Shown here in pieces: positions 37,397-49,812 of a DNA stretch of 64,000 nt (positions are counted from its first letter, which is position 1; each line of letters starts with the position of its first letter). This DNA is from Desmodesmus armatus (Eukaryota > Chlorophyta > Chlorophyceae > Sphaeropleales > Scenedesmaceae): the NCBI GenBank assembly GCA_007449985.2, contig VIIQ02000067.1, positions 310,001 through 374,000 on the forward strand. Reading direction: 5' to 3'. The notes under the pieces are model-generated. The model saw nothing but the letters and a program-made list of their open reading frames with translations. It was not told the origin of the DNA and searched no databases. The position numbers and the translations under genes are program-made.

Positions 37397-39411
37397 GGAG
37401 CTGTTGGCTTTGCTCCATGGGGTCGTTTGCTGGCAAGCTGTTGCTGTTGACGCAGCTTTGTTTAGCACAGCCTGGCACCTGCTGCGCACCATCTGGGGTG
37501 GTCGCTTGTGACAGATTGTTGTGCGCAGCGTAGGTGGCCTAACAGTGCCAATGAACCTGCCGGTCTGATCTTCGAGATGCACGGCAATGGCCATTTGCTG
37601 TCCAGGTATCGTGGGTTTATTTGCCGACAGCAGGATAAGGTTGGTTGTCTCATGTTGTGGCTGCAACTGGCCCAGGCTCTGAAAGCCTGCCGAACTTGAA
37701 GGCCTTCCCATAGCAACTCCCCCCCAGGACTTGGGGGGCTTGTAGAGCACCCAGGATGATTGCGCTTTTGCATTTGTGAGATTCACCCAGCAAGTTGTCA
37801 TGCTGCTGCTGCTGCGCTGCTGCTGCAGCTGTTTGCATTGACAGAACCCAACACAAGCATTGCTGTGCTATGCTAGCATGTCTGCTCTCAGCACGTATGC
37901 AGCATGATTTGTGGCTTGAGGTGCCGAGCTATGCTATGACAGCACTAGTGACCTTGCCGAGTTGCAGGGTGCTCACAACTGTTTGATTGTTGGTGCTACA
38001 TGTAACAAAGGAAGCTGTCTTGTTAGCGTCTCATTGGGTGTTGTAATAAGATCGCAGAGGCTCAAGCTGCCGTGTCTCTCAACGAAAGGAAGTGGTTATT
38101 GATGCATATGTTTCATTGGGTGTGCGAGCGCGCCTGTGCGTCCACGAACTACAAGTGGTCAGGGGTCTGCAAACTGCAAGGCCTGACAGAGCCAGCCAGC
38201 TCATGTGCGTCGGACATCGCCAAACCGAATGCATCATGCAAGCATGCAGCAGCACGATCTCCACTCAGCACAGCTGAGCAGCGCCGCATGTGCATTGCTT
38301 TGTGACAGCCACTGCTTCAAGCACAGGGACAAGCGCACCAGATCCACTCTCTCGTCAATCAACACCCTAATACTGTACTTCCTACCACACTATAAGAAAT
38401 CCTGCACTTCCTACCACACACCCTAGAGAAGAAGAAGCAGCTCAGCACAAGAACCCAACCAGTTGCAACTTCCAGTCTGACTCTCCAAGTACTTTGTAGT
38501 AGAGCAGTACAGCTGTAGTCGAGCAGTACTACTGCAACCTCAAAATCAGGACACCCTATCATCCAAATGAAAAATGCTGCCTGCGCAACTGCAAAAGCAC
38601 CTGCAGGCAACCTGGCTCTCAAAACAAAGATGGCAGAGCAACGGCAAACCGTCAATGCACGTATCTCCTAGACTTATAGACAAATTCAGACAACTACCTT
38701 CCTCCAAAGGGACATGGACTGAACACCTACTCCAAACCTTGTCCAGGATGACTATGTGCCTGCCATGCCACTGGCATGTATGATACATGTTCCTCGTGCC
38801 ATGTGGCACATGGGTGACGTGTGAAGGTTGGTGGGCAGTAGCTATGTGTCAGCTCGCGTTGCTGGCGCAAACATGTGCAGCACATGCTGAGGGTGCCATG
38901 AGTGTGCTGACTGTGCTCGGGCTAACTGACAGCCACACATCCAAGCATCTTCTGCTGTCAAACAGGCACACACACAAAGCAATAGACGGTACTGACAGCA
39001 GCACTGCAGAGCAGACTGCAAAATCATACACGCAGCTCTGAACTGCTCACCACCTGCTGCTGTACCTGTTGTTACGGCTCCACGCCACAATTCACCCACT
39101 CAGACCTTCAAGAAATGCTTTCTGCTGCCAAGCATTGGCAACGGGTGCAATCTGACCTGTTCCTGGTGGGTGATGTCCGCCACAAGCAGAACCAGCACCG
39201 GCAAATGACTAACACATACATGCGCTGCAAAGGCCACCTCCTGTAGTGCGATGTTCCTGCCAGCTGGTTTGCTGACTGCACGCCCACGCACTCTAGAGTA
39301 TGAATGATCTCAGTTGATCTCAATATTGTCAGCCAGGTGCTGCTTAATCACCCATGACACCTGCTGCGCAACCCACACACCCAACCCAATGAACACTTTT
39401 GGTGCAACCTG
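37397..39411. other. Gene-free region, 3' flanks of the eight-cysteine gene and ENT gene
   Basis: No supported gene. A TGTAA at 38001-38005 may end the left gene's transcript. The sequence CTTCCTACCACAC occurs twice near 38380-38420. The remainder shows nothing I can assign. Confidence 0.5.
38001..38005 (+). terminator. Putative polyadenylation signal TGTAA for the eight-cysteine protein gene
   Basis: First TGTAA on the plus strand after the stop codon, about 605 bases downstream; this would imply a long 3' UTR. Confidence 0.35.
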
Positions 39412-42400
39412 CTACACCTTGATACGGATCCACACCCAACCCAGGCAGTTTCCGACGAAGAAGCTTGTAGCAGATGCCAGTGAGAGCACCAGCTGCACCC
39501 AGCGCTCCTTGGCTTTGCTGCGGGTCCTGCAGGTCATCTTGGCCACTGAGTTGAGGTACCTGCAGCACGCCAGCACGTCAGCACACTTACAAGTCTGGTT
39601 GTGTTGAGGTTTGAAGCCCATTTTCTACAACCTCAAACCCCATGTCTTGTCGCAGGACAAGGCTCAATGGTTGGTAGCGGGCCAAGCACGGCGGTCTTGC
39701 AAAAAAAATGTTGGCAGGTGAAGTGCCACGTCAACGCTTGCACAGGCAAGACACCAATAATGCGGTGCTACAGTTGACCGCAACGGCAGGACTCCCATGG
39801 CTCCCATGGCCCAAAGAGCCTGCTTTTGTAAGAAAATGTGCAGCCATCAACTGTGGGCGACCAGGCATCAGCACCTTCACCCAGTGTATGCTGTTGAAGC
39901 CATGCAACAGCACAACACCCTTGCTCGACCTGTCACAGGCTCACAGTGCGAGGGTCAGGAATCTGTGCAGTCACCAGCCATGGCTATCAAGTGTCCACAC
40001 ACACTCACCCACTGTAGGCCGTCATGAAGAACATGAGGAACACTTTGGCCGCTGGGCCACCCTCAAAGTAGTTGGACAGCAGGAAGGCTGCGCCAAAAAG
40101 CAGCATGCCTGCTGCCATCAGCAGCATCTGCAGCTTGCGCTTGAAGGTGGTCACAAACAGGGAGCCCAGGAAGCTGCCGCTGACTGATGCAAAGGCCTGC
40201 AGTGCAGCAACAGCAGCAGCAGCAAACAGCCACAGCAGCGAACAGCCACACCAGAGGTGAATGATGCAAATAAATATGCTTATGCAGTACTGCGGCCCTC
40301 AGCGCTGAGGGCAGTGTGCACACCCCGGGTCTGTCAAGCATATACACAACCGTCGCTACTGTTGCTAGCGCCAGCTCTCATACACAGTGCGCCTGCAAAG
40401 CAGATGTCCTTTCAGGTTTCTACACAGACCATGAACCACTACTGCTGTATGGTAAGCAAGCAACAACCCCATCCAGCATCAAGTAAGACTTACCATAATC
40501 TGGGTGAAGTACAAACCGTCCCAAGGGCGGCCATATGCCAGCTGCACAGCTCGACACGCAAGCACAAACGCACAAGTAAGCCTGGTATACTGGGCGACAG
40601 GTCAATCATGTCACACTCTCCCTACAGCACACGCTGGATGCACTCCCTGTGTCTACACACTGGTATGGTTGCAGCTGCGTCTGCGCTGTATGCGTTTCGC
40701 CACTCCTGTGGCTTGCTTTGATTGAACTTGTTGCTGTGGCTTTGCAGTTGCTGTGGCTTTGCAGTTGCTGTGGCTTGGCTGTCATATGCAAAGATGCAGT
40801 TACTGCCTGAGCTCAGGCACAGTCAGTGTGGTGGTGGGTGAGCGGCTCACATAACGCTGTGTGCCACACAGCAGCCCCCTCCCCCCCCCCCAAACACCTG
40901 TGAGTAGTCCCTCTGGAAGGCAAGCGGGACAAGTTGTCCGTTGATGACAGGCATGAGGAAGGACAGCGTCAGGAAGGGCCAGACGGCCAGGGCTGCCTCC
41001 CAGCAGCACTTGACCTTCATGCGCAGCTTCACATCAACGCCACCTGAGTGACAGCACAACACAGGACAGCCCACCACCCCACAGCACAGCACAGCACAAC
41101 ACAGCACAACACAGCGACCATGTTGTCAGAACACTTTCACTTTTCGATGAACTGAATGAACTGCGGCGAAGCCGCTATTTAGCGCCACTGCATGAATGAA
41201 CTGGTCCGAAGCAGCTATTTGGCGCCACTGCAAAGGATCAACACATACAGGTCTTGACCCAAGCCTGGCTTGCCCTCCTCTCTTAAAGGCTAGTGAACCG
41301 CAAACCTGCATCTCTACAGCTACTGCAGCGATTCAACAACCCCAACTATCATGATGTTATAAACCGTAGCAGCTGAAGAGGTGTGTAGCAGTGGGACCCA
41401 ACTCACCTTCATCCAGTGCCGCCAGCTTAGCAGACACCTGCTGCGCCTGCAGGGGTGACAGCCCCGACGCATCCGACACCCCACTCTCCGCCCTTTCCAT
41501 GATGGCAGACAGTCCCCCTGCCTCAGGAAGCGCCTTCCCCAGTGCAGCCCTCTTCCACTTCTTGGCCACCACACTGCTCAACACCACCTGCTGCAGCTGC
41601 TGATCCCTACAGGCCCCCTCTGCAGTCACATCACTGCTAGCCGCTGCCGCATCGGCTGCATCCATGGACTGTCTGCCAGTTGGCTGCACTTCCACATGCA
41701 CGTCAGCCCCTGAGTGACGCATGCTTGCGCGGTGCCGCATGCTGCCCCACCTGCCAGACCACTTGCCGGAAACCAACCCCGGGGCCAAGTTGCTGGCCGA
41801 GAGGCTGCCAAGCCGGTGTGTGCTGCACCCGCGGGTGATCGCAGCCTGCACCACCCGGCTGTTAGCTGTCGCACCGTCCTCCACCTCAGCAGGGCTCTCC
41901 ACATCCACATCTGCATCCTTACCCGCTGCACCGCTTGCTGCTGTACTGAACGTAGCCGTGAAAGGAGGGCGCATGCAGGCCTGCGGCCGCATTTGGGGCG
42001 CTTTCCACCCGCCCCACCATCGAGCTGACTGCATGGAAGCCTGCAGCAGCACCAGCGCTAGGCCTGGCAGGCCTCCCGGGTGCCATCGAGCCCCTGGCTG
42101 TGTCCAGGAAGCGCTGGAGTGTTTGCTGACGGTCCGTCCCTCCAAACTGCCGCCTGGCTGATGCTGCACCTGATGCTGCGTTTGAAGCTGCACCCCCATC
42201 CCCACCACCCTCAGCAGCGTTGTCAGCCCCGTAGCTCTGGTCGTTGATGCGGCTGATTTTGAAGGAGAAGCCCTTACGGGAGATGCGGAACATGGGCTGC
42301 GCGAAGGTGCCGTCGGAAGCGGGGACCATAGCTGCCAGGGTGCCGACTGCATCCATGGACTCCCGGGCCTCCTCTCCCTCTGGGCTGTCCTGCTCTGCAG

Positions 42401-45400
42401 CTACTGCGGTGTCCAGCGTTGCCTGGAAAGTAAGCGCTGGACAGAACAACACGGGCAGCGGCAGACAGAGTGCGACACAAGGTCTGAGCTCAACAGTACA
42501 GACAATGGCCTGCCTAAAGGAAGGACCATTACGTCACCTGCAAACAAACTGTGACAGTACCCTGGCAGAGTAGGCCCAGCTTTGTAGTGGTGCGCACTGG
42601 TGCAGGTGCTGTACTGTCATGCAACTGTTGTGTTGGGAGAGTGCAAAAGACAGCACACCTTACCTGGAGGGACGTCCAGAGTTTTGATGGCCTGCACCCT
42701 GGCAATCTGCCTAGGTATGACGAACATCGTCACCACCACACAGGCTATGAGGATCAGGGCCGCGATGACGATGTGAACAGTGGCGCTGATCCGCAACTCG
42801 GCAAGGTTGGCAGCAGATGGGTCTTTGAGGTCTGCTGGGAAGGCGGCCTTGCTCATGCAGCGCAGGGCAGGCATCAGCAGAGACACCAGCACCTTGCCGT
42901 AAGCAGCCGCCTGCATGTACAGCAGTATGGAAGACGCGTCACGCAGCTTAGTGAGTGCAAGGAGGACGGGGCGGTGGCATTAGTCAAGCACTGCTGTGGA
43001 AATGCACTGCATGTACCACATGCGCCTGGTGAAAGCTGGTGGTCTGCCCACGAGGTTGGTGAAAAAGGGATCACCATCAGGCAGAAGCATGCCGGACACA
43101 TGTGAGGGGCTGTAAGCTGTCAGCTGTGGTTCAGGAATGCCCTAACAGCTGCTTGAAAGTGATCCTGCAGCGACATATCATACGGCCCGCCGACTGCCGG
43201 CTCACCCTGTCGCCTTTGACTGCTGCTGCCTCTCCAAAAACCACTGTGGAGATAACACCCTCAGCTCCGCCAGCTAAAAACGTGGCGACCACCCATACGC
43301 TAGCGACAGCGTTCATTTGTTGCCTGGGGATACCCTGACCCCGAGTCAGTCTGTGCGCCAGCCAGTCAATCTGCAAGCAGCAGACAGGAAATGGGAATTT
43401 GCAGCAGACCTACTGGCATCAGTGTATCACAACCCAAGGTACAACGGTGTACAGTTCAGTACAGCACAGTACAGAAAGACAGAGTCCCATCAACGGCAAT
43501 TGCCAGCAAGCCAAGGGTCCATAAAGGCCTATCTCTGTGTATGCCCCAGTCTCATGCGTACCCCAGTCTTTGAGCTGGCTCACCCTGCCACCAAGGTCCA
43601 CACGGTCCCCTCAGCTGCCAAGGCACCTGGAACGCCTATGCCATTTCTGGGCCCTGATCACAGCCCTTGAGAGACGGCCAGCCAGCCATCACACACTAGT
43701 ACAGTACTGTGCTGCTCACGGAGTGGTCTGGGCCACCAGACCACGGTAGTCCAGGGAGTGCAACGTGCATTCCTATAGCCCTGGTCCGGTTGACTGCACT
43801 TGTTGGATGAAGGGTGTACCCCCAGCCGCCTTGGCGCTAGTGCCGATCCACGAACAACCCCTGACCCGATGCTGGGTTGCGTAGCAGCGTAGCTGAGTGA
43901 GCAACCCATGTAGGCCCTTCTCCTTCTTCTTGTACCCCTGGTGGCTTCCACCCACCAGCAACCCCTGACCTTCCCAACCATCAACAACCTGTACGCTCTC
44001 CGTCTCACCAGAACCCCTGCCCAGCAACCCCTGGCCCCTCCCCAGCCCGCATCACCCCCTGCCGTCCTCACCAGCACAGGAGACACCAGCACGCACAGCG
44101 TGAGTGAGTAGGCATGCACCAGGCGCGCCCGCTGCCGGGCCCTGTTGGACTTGTCTGGCGGCCCACTGAAGAAATACTTTATGGTCATCAGCAGGAAACC
44201 AAGGGTGTACACGGTGCTGGTCAGGCGGAACATGTACAGCTCCTGCAGTCAAGACACCGCATGTGTGTACTGTCATGTATCCTTACGGTCAACACATGTG
44301 CAGCCGGAGCACGGGGACTAAGGGCTGGTCTTGTTGTCAACACGATCAAGAGGTGACACCAGAAACAATGCAGGAGACCCTGCCTTCCGGTTCCTGCAGC
44401 AGCTGGGTGGAAACTGCTGCTGCTGCCCCTACGGGACGATCAACAGCCTGCTGCAGTCAGCACTAAAAACCTCTCCAGACACGCTGCTCGCACAGTAGTG
44501 CAGTGCTGCTGCTTGCCAACGTGCGCAGCACATGCACCTTGCCAATCTGATTCCCCCCCCCCCCCCGTGTACGCAGAAGAGGGGCTCCTGTCATCTTGCT
44601 GCCTGCTAGCAGTACACCAACCTTGTACTGCAGGCTCAGGTAGTCGATGGTCTGCACCAGGGCCGTGTTGAACACACCCATGCCCATACCCAGCAGCAGG
44701 AAGCTGGCAAAGACTCGCTTGCGCTGTGGCGCAGGCAGGGTCGCAGGGCAGCAGCACAGAACAGGCAGAGTTGCTGCTCAGCTGGCACTGGTGCAAGTTG
44801 TTGCGGTGGTAATTCAGACACTGACTGACTGAGCTGGAGTCAAAGCAGGGCAAGCCGTGTGCTGGCAGCGACTCAGGCAGCAGCAGGTGGTGTTGACTTT
44901 GGGCTGCAGGCGCTGCTAATGCTGTTGCACGTCAGGCACGCTGCAGCAGCTGCACATCACAACAGCACATAGTCACTGAGTGAGACTGTTTCTCACAAGC
45001 CACTCAGTGACTGTGTGCTGTTGGTGATGTGCAGCTGCTGCAGCGTGCACCAGGTGTGCTGATACTGACACAATGCCTGATTCATTCAATGCAGTCTGAA
45101 CCGTTTACAGGCTAATGAGCACATCCTGCAGGCTGCCAATCATGCTGGACGTGTGGCACGTACCGCAACCTTCAAACGCTCCAGGGTGTTTTGAGAGTGG
45201 GCCTTGAGCTTGTCCAACTCCCCCTGCAAGCGGTCTCTCTTCCTGTGTCGCTGCTCATCATCTTGCTGCTTGATTGCTGCATCGTAAACTGCGCCGGCAG
45301 AGTGCTGCTGCTGCAGACCACTTCCTCCAGATGAGTGCAGTGCATGCCCAGCAGATCCTGCCCCAGGAGTTTGGGACGCCAGACCACCACCATCACCCTC

Positions 45401-45403
45401 CAT
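39412..45403 (-). CDS. ENT: Equilibrative nucleoside transporter (ENT/SLC29 family), about 806 residues with long central loop
   Basis: Carries nucleosides or nucleobases across membranes. Exons, complement: 45164-45403, 44622-44723, 44072-44242, 43206-43370, 42664-42910, 41923-42436, 41407-41858, 40898-41043, 40494-40541, 40009-40196 and 39412-39559. The N terminus is hydrophilic and coiled-coil-like (QQDDEQRHRKRDRLQGELDK). Helices then follow in ENT order: FLLLGMGMGVFNTALVQT, VYTLGFLLMTIKYFF, SVWVVATFLAGGAEGVISTV with VVFGEAA, KVLVSLLMPALRCMSKAAFP, a stretch like L-R-x-S-T, then after the loop WEAALAVWPFLTLSFLMP, RPWDGLYFTQIM, and the C-terminal GYLNSVAKM...VGNCLGWVW. The loop between helices 6 and 7 is about 320 residues, far longer than usual and low complexity. 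The 64-base intron 41859-41922 within the loop is the weakest junction; the frame changes there. One donor (44621) reads GTTGGT. Confidence 0.85.
40731..40781. repeat. 17-bp tandem repeat, three copies
   Basis: TTGCTGTGGCTTTGCAG is repeated at 40731, 40748 and (diverged) 40765, inside the ENT intron 40542-40897. Confidence 0.85.
41079..41115. repeat. ACAGC/ACAAC pentanucleotide microsatellite
   Basis: A run of CACAG and CACAA units in an ENT intron. It is the reverse complement of the TGCTG unit found in MPP10 introns (51372-51415). Confidence 0.75.
41153..41232. repeat. 40-bp tandem repeat, two copies
   Basis: Two adjacent copies (41153-41192, 41193-41232) share TGAATGAACTG, GAAGC-GCTATTT and GCGCCACTGCA, with a few substitutions. 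Each can fold into a small stem around GCGGCGAAGCCGC in copy 1. Located in the ENT intron 41044-41406. Confidence 0.8.
44936..45048. repeat. Long near-perfect inverted repeat (hairpin, about 48-bp stem, 18-base loop)
   Basis: Left arm 44936-44982 and right arm 45001-45048 are reverse complements except for one substitution and one single-base gap; the loop is 44983-45000. It lies in the first intron of the ENT gene (44724-45163). No clear target-site duplication flanks it. It could be a microRNA-type precursor or a foldback element. Confidence 0.9.
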
Positions 45404-46452
45404 ATCTGCTGATTTGCCTGAGGTTCAGTCAAGCACCAGGACTACCCAACCAAAGCACAGTAGTAGATCATTCGCCAAACCGTTACTTGTGGAGTTGCCC
45501 GCGCCGCCCCAGCAGCCACGTCAACATGCGCACGCACCTGCCAGTTGGCATCGAGCCTTCGCGAGGAGGATACTCGCTGGTGTCACTTTCACACTGCAGG
45601 CCAGTGGAAGGTCAGTTGGGCCAACCAGAGCAAACCGTACAGAAAGGCACAACGACGACACATAGCAAAGAACAGGCATATTGGGATAGTGCATGACAGT
45701 TTAAGCACACAGCACCTCTGCCAACCACCCTTCTGCCCAGTGCCACCCTCAGGGTCAGGTCCTTCAAACCTCTTCTTCTTGCACGCAAAGCAGGTCGCCA
45801 CTGCTGCTTTCTCACAGGTGCTAGATACGCCTAAACGTTTTCTATGCCATTGGGCCTCTAAGATGCTGTTTTAGTTTGAGAAGTACCAAGCGCGCTGCGC
45901 CTATGACAGGTCCGCTGAACGACATCGATGCAGCTAGGATGTTGTAGTAAGATCAGCTAGGATGGTTCACGACGTCATGGTTGCAGCTGCTGCCAGCTCG
46001 TCCAACAGGAGCCATGGGCGTGCACACCTCAGTGCAGCTTGAGGATGGTTGAGCAGGCGGCAGGAATGAGGGGTGACTGCCTGGCCTACGTGCGAGTTGA
46101 CGAGCACTTGGCCGAGGGGCTTGCTCTGCCCAGGTGTGGCAACAAGCATGCTTGAACGCCTTTGACAGGCAGCAAATCCACAGGAAGCGTGTTTAATAGT
46201 AATCAAACATCAACCATGCTGTCCCATGCATGCCCACGTGACGCTGTGCATGCGCTGCAGCAACACGCTACGCACCTGCAGAGGCACAGCTGCTGCTGAA
46301 CCCACCACAGGGCAGGCCGCACAACAAATAATCCAACCAGCTATCGGGCCCTTCTGTGCGCTGCCAAGACGTGCCCCTTGGTTCTCCCCCACAAGCTACA
46401 ATGTACAACGAGAGAGGCTGCGAAACAGCTGCGAACAGCACCACAAGTAAGT
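45404..46452. other. Intergenic region between ENT start and UBE2J-type end
   Basis: Contains the ENT promoter side and the 3' flank of the E2 gene. A short direct repeat CAGCTAGGATG occurs near 45931 and 45954. No gene is supported. Confidence 0.5.
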
Positions 46453-47666
46453 TCACGAAGAGAAGCGGCTGCTCAGCGCTGACAGACTCAACCCACCACC
46501 CTCATTCCCGAAGAACGGCACAACCGCGATCGCCAACACAATCACCACCAGCGCCACCGTTATCAACCCACCCTTGTTGTTGTCCCGCCCAGCTGCACCC
46601 CCTGCGCCTGCCTGCCCGCCATCCACCCCTGCTGCCGCCCCAGCCTGCCACTGCTGCTGCAGCGGCTGCACGCCTGGCGGTAGCTGCTGCACCGCCTGCT
46701 GCTGCTGCTCTGCTGCCTGTGCGGCCGCCGCCGCTGCTGCCGCCTCGCGCCTGTTGTGCTCCTCCTGCCACTGCGGGAATAGCTTCCGGAAGGTCGCATT
46801 CCTGCAGCTGTAGGCTAGGGACTCCCGCGCCAACAGCTGCTTCTCCTGCTTGCTGGTGTTGATGCTGCCTGTGGTGGGCTGGCTATCATACATGAATGAC
46901 AGCAGGCCGGTGAGAATGGTGCCCACGCTCCACATGGGGTTCCAGGACTCTGGGTGGAAGTCTGATATGCTGAGGCAGAGCTTGGTGTTGACTGCAAAAC
47001 GGCCGTTTGGGGTGAACATACTGATGCCTGGGGGCTTGAAGGGGTAGTTGGGCGGGAAGACCAGCTTGCCGTGGTAGACGCCGCCTTCAAAGTCTGTGCC
47101 CTTGGCACCCTCTAGCACAAAGTGCCACTCCAGCAGGTTGTTTGGCAGCGGGTGGGCCTGGATGTGCGGTACAGGCTCCTGCGGGACACACAGCAGCAGG
47201 CCAGCACCTACCATCACCATCCATGACCAGTCATGAGTTGAGCCAGTAGCCGCCTGCCGACATCTCACATCAACAGAAGCTGGCCATCATAACCAGCCAG
47301 CACCAGCGCACTGGCAGGAAATGCGGCAGGAGCATGGAGGGCATGCACGCAGCGCCATGCGCTGCTGCTGCATGATGTGGGTGGGCGCGAGCCAGACTTG
47401 CCATGCAACAGGCTGGTGCTGCTGCATTTGTCAAAGGCGAACATGCAGCTTGACAGCACAGCACTAGTGCCAGCCTGCTGCAGGCCATGGCGACGTTGCT
47501 GGCAGCAACGTCGCCATGGCCTGCAGCAGTGCTCATCCTCTAATCGCGCCCAGCACGCTGTAGCATGCTGCAGAGCCTTCATTCAATGATTTTGCATGCT
47601 CACCCTCAACAGGCCCTTGTACTCCTTCTGTAGCCTGGTGATGCACCCCTTCTGAGCTGATGCCAT
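46453..47666 (-). CDS. UBE2J2: Tail-anchored E2 ubiquitin-conjugating enzyme, UBE2J/Ubc6 type, 262 residues
   Basis: Conjugates ubiquitin to misfolded proteins at the endoplasmic reticulum (ERAD), with the catalytic domain facing the cytosol. Exons: complement 47604-47666 (21 codons, MASAQKGCITRLQKEYKGLL) and 46453-47178, in phase. The UBC fold reads PLPNNLLEWHFVLEG, GTDFEGGVYHGKLVFPPNYP and FKPPGISMFTPNGRF, with the active-site Cys at residue 89 in NTKLCLSISDFHPESWNP. The TPNGRF motif in place of HPN is diagnostic of the Ubc6/UBE2J group. WSVGTILTGLLSFM follows, then a Gln/Ala/Gly-rich linker, and the C-terminal anchor LITVALVVIVLAIAVVPFF ends near the C terminus. Divergent from MPP10 with about 510 bases between start codons. 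Confidence 0.95.
47475..47529. repeat. Perfect 27-bp inverted repeat with one-base spacer
   Basis: Arms 47475-47501 and 47503-47529 are exact reverse complements, with core GGCCATGGCGACGTTGCTG and its complement. It sits in the single intron of the UBE2J-type gene (47179-47603). Confidence 0.95.
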
Positions 47667-48176
47667 GCTGTTAGGGCTACTGTTGCTTGTACTGTTGCAA
47701 CAATTGTGCTGCTGTGTCTCTGGAAGTGACCCTGTCTGCCTGAGGTGCAAGTGCCCACAAGGCAGAGCAATGGGGGGCGGAGGTACGACACTTGCCAAGC
47801 GTAAAACTGGACAGAGGCTTAGTACAGACTGGACACGGACAGCTCTTTCCTCAAACCATCACCAGGTGTGCACACAGTTTCATTCAAAACAGAGACAACA
47901 GGTAACCTGACGAGCCAAACGTCCACAACAAGGCTATTTGCTCGTTCTTGATTGTCTTTTGCACATAAAGCGTCTCGGGTATCTAACACTGCACCCTGAA
48001 CACTCAGCACACCCCGTCCGTGCTTCCTGCTGGTCGTGAACAACATCTTGAAGACAGACGCTTTGATCATAGTGTTTGTGAAGCGCAAGATCGACAAAGC
48101 GCCGGACCAGCACAGTTGCAGCAGCAACAGCAGCAGCAGTAGCAGCAGCCTCTGACAGTGGCAGCACTGGTGCACC
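47667..48176. promoter_or_regulatory. Divergent promoter region of the UBE2J-type and MPP10 genes
   Basis: About 510 bases between two start codons that face away from each other. A shared bidirectional promoter is likely from the layout alone; no TATA box stands out. A CAG-rich run near 48118-48150 probably lies in the MPP10 5' UTR. Confidence 0.5.
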
Positions 48177-49284
48177 ATGGCAAAACGCAAGCAGGTGAGA
48201 GACTTGTTTTTCTAGTGTACGGGTGCTTGCACTGTGCCAGGGTATGTCCACACTACGACAGGTGTGCACACTTGGCTGGTGTGGATAGCTCAGAAATGTG
48301 CTGTGGATGGTGCAGGCTCCTGAACAAACACCCGAAGGGCTGGAGGCCCCTCGCAGGACACGCAGGCAAAAGCAGGCATCCTCAGCAGACGTTGAGCAGC
48401 AGCAGCAAACAGCAGTGCGGTCCACCCGCAGCAGGGCCCGCCAGCAGCAAGTGCAACAGCAAACTGATTCACAAGCCGCTGTGCTGGACGACCCATACCA
48501 GCAGCCGCTGCAGGAGCAGCAGTCAGACGACCAGCAGGACGAGCAGCAGCAGGAGCTTGATGATTTCCTGCAGGACAGTGAGCTGGCGGCCAGCGTGGCG
48601 CTGGTGCAGGGGTTGCTGCAGCAGGCAGAGGACACGCCAGTGGCGCTGGTGCGGCCTAACCCTGGCATGGCAGATGCCACACGCAGGCCACAAAGGTGGG
48701 TGTGCTGGCAATGCCCGCAGCGACAGCAGCAGCAGCAGCAGCAGCAGCACCGGGAGGGCCGGTCTCCTGGGCGTTTAGACGCCCTGTCGTGTCAGGTCTA
48801 AATGGCAGGGGACAGGAAGGGTTTGGCAGTTGCTGTGCAATACCATCAGCAGGCAGCTTCCTGCAGACAGCAGGAAGCACGATTTGTGGACGCGTATTCA
48901 ACCTGCAGTTGTTCATTCAGTACTGCTCATCTGATGCAATGCACCTACGGCATGTTTGGCACCTTGTCAGCAGCAGTACGCTGCATGGTGATGCCAAATG
49001 GGGGAAGAAAATGTTACACGCAGACACATTCGCCACACATTCGCCACACAAATGCACCCTGTATGTACTGTGACATTGTATAGCATTGCTTCAAAGGCCT
49101 TCAAACCCACGCTTCTTGTGAAATGTTCCCCTCACACCATTGAGCAAGTGAAACATATACTGCCTGCCTGTATGTATGATTCCCCCCCCCTCTCCTCTTT
49201 GCGGCTGTTGCTGCCGCAGGCACTGCTGCAGTATGCCATCAGCAGCTCAAATGCAGCCAAAGCAGCAGCAAGCCAAGCGGACGG

Positions 49285-49318
<34 letters not shown>

Positions 49319-49762
49319 CCGCCGGACAGTGCAGTGCCAATGCTGCAGCAGCTGCACACAGGGGAGGGCTTTGACGCCGAGCAGGTGAGGGAGGTGCATG
49401 GCAGCACGGAAATTGCTGCTGTACCCTTGATGCAACCAGCTGCTGATTGCATGCTGCATTTGGGGTTTTCAGACTCACCCACTTGCTCAGTGTGTTGCTT
49501 GCATCTTGCACACCTGCTGCCTGCTGCCAGCTGTCTGCTGCTGCCTTTTACCGCAGGTGAAGCTGAACCCCCTCTCTATGCACACCCTCTCGCTCAACAT
49601 TCTGCTCAAGTCTCGCACTCCTGGTGCCTCCTGCTGCCTCCTACTGCAGGTGTGGCTCCAGATGGAGCTGCTGCTGAATCCCCTCCCTATACCCACCCCC
49701 TTGCTCAATGTTTTGCGCTCATAATGCACCCCTGCTGCTGCCTCCTCTTCCTGCTCCTCCTC

Positions 49763-49812
<50 letters not shown>

